From positions 1 through 62,711 of the forward strand of contig JABABS010000029.1 of the NCBI GenBank assembly GCA_014238125.1: 62,711 nt of DNA, read 5' to 3'. Below the pieces are notes generated by a model. The model was not told the DNA's origin. It saw nothing but the letters and a program-made list of their open reading frames with translations, and ran no database searches. Each line of letters begins with the position of its first letter. Position 1 is the first letter of the stretch. The position numbers were made by a program, and so were the translations under genes. This DNA comes from Phycisphaerales bacterium. Its GTDB lineage: Bacteria > Planctomycetota > Phycisphaerae > Phycisphaerales > SM1A02. This document shows, in pieces, positions 56,883-62,711 of the stretch.

Positions 56883-57214
56883 TAGTTCCTCTCCCCAACT
56901 TGAATAATGAGGTGACTCGTTGGTTTATGAATTGGATGTGCACGACCGCGATCTTTTGGACGCCATCGTTTGATGACCGAACCTTCATCTACGCGAGATT
57001 CACTCACATAAAGGGTCGAAACATCAGCACCTTGATCCTCAGCATTTGCGATGGCACTGTTAAGAACAGCTTTGAAATACCATGCAGAACGCTTCTTTGA
57101 AAATTCCAATTGCGAAAGTGCATCATCAACTCGTTTGCCACGAATAAGTGTGGCAATAAGCCTAGCCTTACGAGGCGAGATGCGTGCGAATTTATGTGTT
57201 GCTTTGTAAGTCAT
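56882..57214 (-). CDS. rplV: 50S ribosomal protein L22
   Basis: A 110-residue protein whose loop lines the exit tunnel: ISPRKARLIATLIRGKRVDD, KAVLNSAIANAEDQ, WRPKDRGRAHPIHKPTSHLI. Normal length. Confidence 0.97.
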   Translation of the reverse strand: MTYKATHKFARISPRKARLIATLIRGKRVDDALSQLEFSKKRSAWYFKAVLNSAIANAEDQGADVSTLYVSESRVDEGSVIKRWRPKDRGRAHPIHKPTSHLIIQVGERN

Positions 57215-57232
57215 GGGTGTACCTCAGAGGAA

Positions 57233-57511
57233 TTAGCTCTTGATGCCTTCCTTCTTGTTGGTGTGACCACGGAAAAGGCGGGTCAATGAAAACTCACCTA
57301 ACTTGTGACCAACCATATCTTCGGAGACAAACACTTCTTTAAAAGCTTTACCATTATGAACCATAAAAGTGAAACCGACAAACTCTGGCGGAATGGTGCA
57401 TGCTCGAGCCCAAGTTTTGATTGGAGTCTTCTTTGTACCAGCAGCCATCGCTTCTACCTTTCGGTAGAGTTTCTCGTCGATGAATGGTCCTTTTTTCAGT
57501 GATCTTGACAT
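57233..57511 (-). CDS. rpsS: 30S ribosomal protein S19
   Basis: A 92-residue head protein: [59 protein letters not shown]. Normal length. Confidence 0.97.
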   Translation of the reverse strand: MSRSLKKGPFIDEKLYRKVEAMAAGTKKTPIKTWARACTIPPEFVGFTFMVHNGKAFKEVFVSEDMVGHKLGEFSLTRLFRGHTNKKEGIKS

Positions 57512-57526
57512 ATCTTTTTCCTAGGG

Positions 57527-58381
57527 TCAGACCTTTAATTGTCCGTAACGTTTACTCTTCCGACGACGCAAAATACGTGCATCGGTCCACTTGCCGCGTT
57601 GCCTTGTTCGTCCACCTTTGGACTTCGTGCCCGATGCACTTGCAGGTGTTCGACCACCCTTTGATCGACCTTCACCACCACCAAGTGGGTGAGAGTGGTG
57701 ACTCATTGCCATACCACGAACTTTTGGACGGCGACCAAGCCAACGGTTGCGACCAGCTTTGCCGAGTTTGACATTTTGGTGATCTGTATTTCCAAGTTGC
57801 CCAATCGTTGCTCGGCATTCAACCGAAACTTGACGAATTTCGCCACTTGGGAGAACAATGGTCGCGAAACGACCTTCGCGGTTACTCAAACGAGCCGCCG
57901 CACCAGCTGAGCGGCACAACGCGCCACCCTTACCTGGTTCAAATTCAATGTTGTGTACTGTCAATCCTGTTGGAATGTACTTCAGTGGCATGCAGTTGCC
58001 GACTTTTGGATCGATCGCTGAGTCCGAACTCTTAAGCGTGTCGCCATCAGTGAGACCGCGTGGAGCCAAGATGTATCGCTTTGTTCCATCTTCGTATTGC
58101 ACGAGTGCGATGTGACAACTGCGGTTAGGATCATATTCAATTCCGATTACCGTTGCAACCATGTCATCTTTCAGACGACGGAAGTCAATCTTTCGATATC
58201 GACGTTTGTGACCACCACCACGACCGTGGACAGTAATTTTACCTTGATTGTTCCTGCCACCATTCTTTTTGATTGGCGCGAGCAAGGACTTTTCAGGTCT
58301 CTTCTTTGTAACTTCAACGTGCAAGTTCACCGAAGCATTTCGGCGACCGGGCGTTGTTGGTTTGTAAATTCGAATAGCCAT
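57527..58381 (-). CDS. rplB: 50S ribosomal protein L2
   Basis: A 284-residue core protein of the peptidyl-transferase region. Conserved: KKNGGRNNQGKITVHGRGGG, HKRRYRKIDFRR, KLGKAGRNRWLG and the catalytic-centre loop HPLGGGEGRSKGG. In the usual loop (VDHPHGGGEG) the Asp reads Ser and the second His reads Leu, while the key first His is kept. Confidence 0.97.
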   Translation of the reverse strand: MAIRIYKPTTPGRRNASVNLHVEVTKKRPEKSLLAPIKKNGGRNNQGKITVHGRGGGHKRRYRKIDFRRLKDDMVATVIGIEYDPNRSCHIALVQYEDGTKRYILAPRGLTDGDTLKSSDSAIDPKVGNCMPLKYIPTGLTVHNIEFEPGKGGALCRSAGAAARLSNREGRFATIVLPSGEIRQVSVECRATIGQLGNTDHQNVKLGKAGRNRWLGRRPKVRGMAMSHHSHPLGGGEGRSKGGRTPASASGTKSKGGRTRQRGKWTDARILRRRKSKRYGQLKV

Positions 58382-58412
58382 GGCAATTTCTTTCGTCTAC
58401 GAACACGTCCAC

Positions 58413-58691
58413 TTAGAACAGTTCGATTCGATCCTCCGCATGTAGTTTCACAATGGCACGTTTTTCATTGCCAACTCTGAACCAACCAGCCTTGTTGCGA
58501 CGAAGTGAACCCTTGCGGACTTGCGTTGCGACTGAGAGGACACGAACACCGTAGAGTTCTTCTACGGCACGTTTAATTTGTTGCTTGTTTGCACGACGAT
58601 CAACTTCAAAAGCAAATCGATTTACTGTACCTGCAGCAAATGTAGTTTTTTCGGTAACCAACGGTTTTCTAATGATTGTTGTTGCTTCCAT
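58413..58691 (-). CDS. rplW: 50S ribosomal protein L23
   Basis: A 92-residue exit-tunnel protein and docking site for trigger factor: IIRKPLVTEKTTFAAG, FEVDRRANKQQIKRAVEELY. ATG 58691 overlaps the rplD stop by one base (TAATG), which fixes the start; an eight-codon longer frame has no support. Confidence 0.97.
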   Translation of the reverse strand: MEATTIIRKPLVTEKTTFAAGTVNRFAFEVDRRANKQQIKRAVEELYGVRVLSVATQVRKGSLRRNKAGWFRVGNEKRAIVKLHAEDRIELF

Positions 58692-59341
58692 TATGCCACC
58701 TCTTCCTTCTTCCATGCGGAACCGTCAAGGAAAGCTTCCATGGACGCCTTGTCAACAACAAGGTAACGATGGTTGAGTAATTCAAAAACATTGAGCTGAT
58801 CGACTCGAATCGTGTCAACATTTTTTAGGTTTCTTGCAGAGACTGCAGCATTTCGATTTTCACTGTCTATTGCAACGAGACAACTTCGATCGACGCCAAC
58901 GGCATCAAGAATTGCTTTGAATGATTTTGTTTTTGGTGTATCAAACTCAAGATCTATAATACATTTCACTTCACCGTCAACCAACTTCGCAAGAAGCGCG
59001 TTGCGGTTAGCGAGTTGACGCATTTTCTTAGGCATAGACTTTCTGAAATTTTCGTGTGTACGAGTCTTTGCAAATGTCACACCACCACCCTTACGGATGT
59101 TTGTACGAACAGTACCCATTCGAGCATTGCCGGTACCTTTTTGTTTGTAGATTTTTCGAGTTGAGCCCTCAACCATACCACGGCTTTTGGTTCTTGCAGA
59201 ACCTTGTCTTCGGTTGGAATGAGCCATGACGTACGCTTGCTTAAGAAGCGTTGGTCGCACCTCGGAGCCAAGCAATGCTTCGTCGATCTTAATCGATTCA
59301 ACTTGCTTGCCTTCTCTGTTATATATTGGAAGTTCAATCAT
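58691..59341 (-). CDS. rplD: 50S ribosomal protein L4
   Basis: A 216-residue exit-tunnel protein; its extended loop is present (RRQGSARTKSRGMVEGSTRK, QKGTGNARMG). Begins MIELPIYNREGKQVESIKID. L4 represses its own operon in enteric bacteria. Here an unusually long 211-bp gap precedes it, so separate control is possible. Confidence 0.97.
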   Translation of the reverse strand: MIELPIYNREGKQVESIKIDEALLGSEVRPTLLKQAYVMAHSNRRQGSARTKSRGMVEGSTRKIYKQKGTGNARMGTVRTNIRKGGGVTFAKTRTHENFRKSMPKKMRQLANRNALLAKLVDGEVKCIIDLEFDTPKTKSFKAILDAVGVDRSCLVAIDSENRNAAVSARNLKNVDTIRVDQLNVFELLNHRYLVVDKASMEAFLDGSAWKKEEVA

Positions 59342-59552
59342 AATGTGTTCACCTATGTAACGGGGGTTCCGTTCTTACGCGCCCTGCTCTCCTATGCTGT
59401 CACACCCTCGAATTGTCCAGTGATTTGCTGAACTGTGGTGGTTGCTAGGTAGAGATTGACTCGGCGTAGTTTCGTAGTTTGTCGCTATCACCTGGTTCCC
59501 GTCCGTTCAACAAGAACGGCTAAGGCCTTGGCAATCAGCCAGTTGTTTTATT
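59342..59552 (-). other. Unusual gap inside the S10 operon
   Basis: A 211-bp stretch between rplC and rplD, where most operons have under 30 bp. It has no gene. A CCGTTC-AACAA-GAACGG hairpin lies at 59503-59519, and CAGTTG/CAACTG (59540-59559) spans the rplC stop. I see no clear promoter. It may be a leader for rplD control. Confidence 0.5.
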
Positions 59553-60224
59553 TCAACTGACTGCTGCTGTTTTCTTCCTATTTAATCGTTTTGCTTGTTG
59601 GATAATAACCATGCCTTGATTCGCTCCGGGAATTGCACCCTTTACTACAAGGAGGTTTCTGTCTGTATCTATATTTATGATCTCGATTGAGCGGCAAGTA
59701 ATTCGCTTGTTGCCCATGTGACCCGGCATCCGCTTGCCCTTTTTAGGTTTTGGACCAGTACCAAGGTTGGTTGCGTGACCATTGATTGAACCCGGACGAC
59801 GATGTGCACGCTTCACGCCGTGCGATGCTTCCAAACCCTTAAAGCCGTGACGTTTCATGCCACCTTGAAAACCCTTACCTTTAGAAGTGCCAGTAATGTC
59901 AACGAATTTCACGTCTTCGAAAAGTTAAACGTCAAGTGTTTGACCAAGTTCGATATCATCGATGTTTTCAGTTGAACATTCACTGTGAAATCGTTTAGGA
60001 GCAGTGCTTGCTTTCGCATCGTGTCCGATGATTGGCATCGTAGCACGGCTTGGTTTCACATCTTCGTAACCAATTTGAATTGCGTCATACCCATCATGTT
60101 CATCTGTTTTAATTTGCGTTACCACGCAAGGACCAGCCTCGACAATTGTCACAGGCACATTTGTACCATCTTCAAGAAAGTATCTTGACATTCCAATTTT
60201 TCTTCCAAGTAATGTTTTAGACAT
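59553..60224 (-). pseudogene. rplC: 50S ribosomal protein L3 gene interrupted by an in-frame TAA
   Basis: L3 is essential for large-subunit assembly. The reading frame is continuous across 224 codons but carries TAA at codon 100 (59927-59925). The upstream half begins MSKTLLGRKIGMSRYFLEDG and ends ELGQTLDV; directly after the stop comes [19 protein letters not shown], the conserved middle of L3, then RRPGSINGHATNLG and MPGHMGNKRITCRS to a normal C terminus. At the stop position E. coli L3 has Glu ([20 protein letters not shown]), so GAA to TAA, a single G-to-T change, would explain it. No frameshift and no decay elsewhere are visible. A GTG four codons later has no good ribosome site. It is most likely a base error or a very recent mutation; readthrough or a genuinely split L3 are less likely alternatives. 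Confidence 0.9.
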
Positions 60225-60304
60225 TGTCGGTGTTCCTTTGAGAACTGTGTGTTTTGATCAGGGGTCCCATACGGACTTGACCGGAGTGTTTCTTTACGTG
60301 TTCG

Positions 60305-60607
60305 TTATGCTTTAATTTTTACAAAAACGCCAGCGGGAACAATGAGTCGATTGAGCGATTCGATTGTTGATGCATTTGCGTCAATGATGTCAATAATTCT
60401 TTTGTGTGTTCGAATTTCAAATTGCTCACGTGATTTTTTGTTCACGAAAGTCGAACGGTTCACAGTGTAGATTTCCCGGCGGGTTGGTAGCGGAACTGGC
60501 CCGGCAACTCGCGCGCCTGTGCGTTTTGCGTGGTCGACAATTTCTTTTGCCGAAGCATCAAGCGCTTGATGATCGTACGCTTCCATTCTGATTCGAATAA
60601 TTTGCAT
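60305..60607 (-). CDS. rpsJ: 30S ribosomal protein S10 (NusE)
   Basis: A 100-residue head protein that also acts in transcription antitermination. Conserved: [37 protein letters not shown] and [18 protein letters not shown]. First gene of the superoperon; no fusA or tuf precedes it. A leader of about 80 nt separates it from the promoter at 60697-60726. Confidence 0.97.
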   Translation of the reverse strand: MQIIRIRMEAYDHQALDASAKEIVDHAKRTGARVAGPVPLPTRREIYTVNRSTFVNKKSREQFEIRTHKRIIDIIDANASTIESLNRLIVPAGVFVKIKA

Positions 60608-60653
60608 GAGGTTCTTTTCTCAACTGTTCTATTTGCATGTCCGCAACGGGCGA

Positions 60654-60742
60654 ACACTCTCCTACAAACTGCGCAGTGCAGCGGAGCGAATCGAGGATTC
60701 TAGCCGTTATTGCCCCCTTTTGTCAATACATTCTCCTACAAA
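60654..60742 (-). repeat. Direct repeats bracketing the S10 promoter
   Basis: ACACTCTCCTACAAA (60654-60668) and ACATTCTCCTACAAA (60728-60742) differ by one base and lie 74 bp apart. One sits in the leader downstream of the expected transcription start, the other directly upstream of the -35 box. They could be protein-binding sites; no protein is proposed. Confidence 0.45.
60697..60726 (-). promoter_or_regulatory. Sigma70-like promoter of the S10-spc-alpha superoperon
   Basis: On the minus strand, a perfect -35 box TTGACA (60726-60721), an 18-bp spacer and TAGAAT (60702-60697, one mismatch from TATAAT). The start would fall near 60690, about 83 nt before rpsJ. It is the best promoter match I found in the window. 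Confidence 0.7.
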
Positions 60743-60770
60743 ACCCATAATTATCCATTTTCCCAAATAA

Positions 60771-60810
60771 TAATAATTTTAACCTGAACCTAATAATTTT
60801 GACCTGAACC
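60771..60810. repeat. 20-bp tandem repeat
   Basis: Two adjacent 20-bp units beginning TAATAATTTT and ending ACCTGAACC (60771-60790, 60791-60810) differ at one base (A/G). The second unit runs into the first inverted palindrome. Confidence 0.75.
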
Positions 60811-60899
60811 CAATGGGGTCAGGTCCACAATAGCCCTGATTTTGGGTCCAAATTCACGCTTGGATTTTTGACCTGACCCCATTGGGTTCAGGTCAAAAT
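60796..60899. repeat. Long inverted pair of GACCTG-family palindromes
   Basis: Arms 60796-60825 and 60870-60899 are perfect 30-bp reverse complements with a 44-bp loop. Each arm contains GACCTGAACCC...GGGGTCAGGTC or its complement and is itself nearly palindromic. The same sequence recurs in imperfect form at 12576-12604. The arrangement is that of a REP doublet (BIME), often mobilised by a RAYT transposase; no such gene is in the window. Confidence 0.8.
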
Positions 60900-60945
60900 A
60901 GACTCACTCCGAGTAAAATTGACCGAAGTCGTTACAGTGCCGAGA

Positions 60946-62259
60946 ATGATCCTCTTTCAAGCTATTATTTTGTCGCTCGCAACAACAGCCACAACCGCAG
61001 AACCATACAAAAACATGAGTATTGGCATGGAAATCACCCTGCCAAGTGGTGCTAGCGTGGTAGCAACCTCAAGTGACCCACCGTCTTGCATGATCCAAGG
61101 TGGCACAGAACAAGCATCTTGGCATATGAAAATTGACCGTATCCTTGAAACAGACCAGAATACACCCCAAGAATTGACCCTCTTAGCGTATGAAAGGCAA
61201 AAATCTGAGGACAAATCGCGCATTCTTGATGATAAAGCAATCAATATTGGCAATATTGAGGGCTGGTGGCTTCGAACGTCTCTCTATATAAAGGAAGCAC
61301 AGGAATCTACCTTATGTTGGCTCGCACTCCCAGTACATGGTGACCAAGCAATCATGGCATCCATCCTTACCACTACCGAGGGATGGCAGCGATCGGGTCC
61401 ATCCATCATTGCATCTCTTCAATCGATTCTAGTGTTGGACCCAGCAACTGTTCTTACCCAAAGAATATCAGGCCTAGACAGTGCGTCAACGCTTCTGTCA
61501 GACTTATCTTCTGAATCACTTTCTCCATGCATTGGACTCTCATATTGGAGGCAAATACAACAATTTCAAGAAGGCCAGATTCGCCCAATCGACATTGGAT
61601 ACGCCCACATTACTTCAAGAATAGGCACTATCAGTGAAATTGGCACGTCAAATGCAAGCCATGGCGAGAAAGGGCTCCTTGTTGAGGTTCGTTCACGGAT
61701 TTTACCTGATCAAGAAACAAAAATCGTCACCGATACCGTTGGCTATTACTGGATGAGTTTTGATGGAAAAGAAGAAATGTGGTCTAGCATTACAAGCCGT
61801 TGGAAGGAGAAAATCAAAACAGTTGAAAAGGAAACTGGAATTCGAAATCGACCTACTCTTGGCGAGCCAAACCCAAAACTCCTTATTCTTCGACAAGATG
61901 TAACGTCCAACCGCCAACTCTCCCCCATCGAAGCAAAAATTACCAACCCGTGGCTTCCAAAAACACTGACGTGGATCATCGGACCGTGGTTAAGTAAGGA
62001 GCGACCTTCACACCTTTCTTGGAAAACACTAAACGATTACGTTGACCCACCTGCTGAAACTATGCGAACAGATGAAATAAAATCAACCGCCTCTGGATTT
62101 TCAGTCACAACTCGGATGGGCGACAGCGATGCACTTGTCGTGACACAATATGATTCAGGCGGCCAGTTTCTCAGGCGAACATTAGGTAACGGCGCTGTGA
62201 TCTTTGAAACGAATGAAAAAACGCTCCAAGCAATTTGGGAACCTAAAGGGCTTTGGTGA
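60946..62259 (+). CDS. Secreted hypothetical protein
   Basis: A protein of about 437 residues. A signal peptide (MILFQAIILSLATTATTAEP) is followed by a soluble domain with no family I recognise; blocks such as GWWLRTSLYIKEAQ and TDTVGYYWMSFDGKEEMW suggest an alpha/beta fold. ATG 60946 starts the signal peptide; the frame opens at a TTG at 60919. It overlaps the convergent gene by 17 bp. Confidence 0.6.
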   Translation: MILFQAIILSLATTATTAEPYKNMSIGMEITLPSGASVVATSSDPPSCMIQGGTEQASWHMKIDRILETDQNTPQELTLLAYERQKSEDKSRILDDKAINIGNIEGWWLRTSLYIKEAQESTLCWLALPVHGDQAIMASILTTTEGWQRSGPSIIASLQSILVLDPATVLTQRISGLDSASTLLSDLSSESLSPCIGLSYWRQIQQFQEGQIRPIDIGYAHITSRIGTISEIGTSNASHGEKGLLVEVRSRILPDQETKIVTDTVGYYWMSFDGKEEMWSSITSRWKEKIKTVEKETGIRNRPTLGEPNPKLLILRQDVTSNRQLSPIEAKITNPWLPKTLTWIIGPWLSKERPSHLSWKTLNDYVDPPAETMRTDEIKSTASGFSVTTRMGDSDALVVTQYDSGGQFLRRTLGNGAVIFETNEKTLQAIWEPKGLW

Positions 62260-62635
62260 GTTGTTTTAATTCCGCTTCGTCATAAAGCGGAAATGCCCAG
62301 TCTCTTTTGCGTGCAATTTTTTGCGAAGCTCTAATCGCATTGTAATTTGGCTTATTCCCACATGCTGCAAACATGCGGTGCATCTCAAGATACGCAACTC
62401 GCTTTGAGGCACTTCCATGAGGCAACGAATTAATAGTTCTTAAAAACGATTGTTTCTTTTTGGCATCACCAGAAAAATAGTGTTGCCTTGCAGATTCAAT
62501 ATTTACTATTTCAAATGGCATCTTCAAAGTTGCCGTTGCCATGACTTGCCTGCATACATCAACACCCAACCAATTTTGACACCAATGTTCCATCACACGA
62601 TCGTAGTTTGCGCCGCCAGTTCCATGCACGAACAA
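62243..62635 (-). CDS. Conserved hypothetical protein, N terminus lost
   Basis: The last 130 or so residues of a gene whose 5' part is lost at the window edge. The visible part begins FVHGTGGANYDRVMEHWCQN and contains ATATLKMPFE. I associate the HGTGGxxYDxVM pattern with uncharacterised planctomycete proteins. The apparent start (TTG) coincides with the inner edge of the inverted duplication, so upstream sequence belongs to the artefact, not the gene. Confidence 0.55.
   Translation of the reverse strand: MFVHGTGGANYDRVMEHWCQNWLGVDVCRQVMATATLKMPFEIVNIESARQHYFSGDAKKKQSFLRTINSLPHGSASKRVAYLEMHRMFAACGNKPNYNAIRASQKIARKRDWAFPLYDEAELKQLTKAL
62271..62349 (+). repeat. Inverted duplication at window end, inner copy
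   Basis: These 79 bp are repeated as an exact reverse complement at 62633-62711. The inner copy encodes the C-terminal part of the truncated gene and starts with a TCCGCTT/AAGCGGA hairpin (62271-62291). Confidence 0.95.
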
Positions 62636-62711
62636 ATTACAATGCGATTAGAGCTTCGCAAAAAATTGCACGCAAAAGAGACTGGGCATTTCCGCTTTAT
62701 GACGAAGCGGA
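62633..62711 (-). repeat. Inverted duplication at window end, outer copy
   Basis: An exact reverse complement of 62271-62349 that runs to the last base of the window. Perfect identity and position suggest a chimeric read or assembly fold-back rather than a biological repeat. Confidence 0.95.

Larger units (their letters stand above)
60743..60945. other. Repeat-rich intergenic region between rpsJ promoter and a secreted-protein gene
   Basis: No gene is visible. The stretch holds a 20-bp tandem repeat and a pair of 30-bp inverted palindromic repeats. It completes a 338-bp gene-free interval (60608-60945) whose left part holds the S10 promoter. Confidence 0.6.

Noticed and set aside
59925-59927. 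Reassignment of TAA as a sense codon in this genome
   Set aside because: TAA is the genuine stop of rpsD, rplD, rplV, rpmJ and others in the window.
59553-60224. A frameshift splitting rplC
   Set aside because: Both halves are in the same frame and the four codons between them encode expected residues (LFED), so the break is a nonsense codon, not an indel.

Overview
The window looks like a chromosomal segment of a marine-type planctomycete of the class Phycisphaerae. Pointers are the secreted giant protein with a C-terminal dockerin-like pair of EF-hand loops (25 kb), a planctomycete-style ECF-like sigma relative (8 kb), several envelope proteins of types I associate with planctomycetes, and a moderately AT-rich base composition. 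The assignment is inference from protein style, not from a marker search.

Layout. 0.2-7.4 kb: an envelope cluster with a short SecA-like ATPase, a PqqD-like/site-2-protease/HlyD fusion, a GAF/HlyD fusion, a DUF3467 protein and a divergent HlyD-type adaptor; no ABC ATPase, RND pump or TolC accompanies them. 7.5-19.5 kb: a degenerate ECF-sigma-like protein, ahcY, a long-form amidophosphoribosyltransferase, rpsD (away from the alpha operon), a PpiD/SurA-like protein, a tRNA-binding protein, ileS and a ZIP metal transporter. 19.6-33.5 kb: the 1836-residue secreted protein, mutS, a thioredoxin-like protein, a PadR/membrane-protein pair with a clear palindromic operator, obgE-rpmA, a secreted hypothetical protein and a GNAT protein. 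33.5-43.3 kb: DnaA boxes and dnaA, a helical-repeat secreted protein, a DegT-family aminotransferase fold lacking the PLP lysine, an orphan FliF-like ring protein, three overlapping envelope or hypothetical genes, and the c-di-AMP pair cdaA-cdaR. 43.4-46.2 kb: tyrS and pheS.

46.3-60.7 kb is one leftward S10-spc-alpha superoperon: rpsJ, rplC, rplD, rplW, rplB, rpsS, rplV, rpsC, rplP, rpmC, rpsQ, rplN, rplX, rplE, rpsN, rpsH, rplF, rplR, rpsE, rplO, secY, infA, rpmJ, rpsM, rpsK, rpoA, rplQ. It is bounded by a strong sigma70-like promoter (60.70-60.73 kb) and a strong intrinsic terminator (46.27-46.30 kb). It lacks rpmD, adk, map and rpsD. Its rplC is interrupted by an in-frame TAA codon. The window ends in a secreted hypothetical protein, a truncated gene and a perfect 79-bp inverted duplication that looks like an assembly or amplification artefact.

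The best candidates for something new are the SecA-like/S2P/HlyD/DUF3467 envelope cluster, the ochre codon inside rplC, the parallel loss of three of four zinc ligands in S14, L36 and IleS, the orphan FliF-like protein, and the lysine-less DegT protein. No tRNA, rRNA, CRISPR array or transposase gene was recognised.
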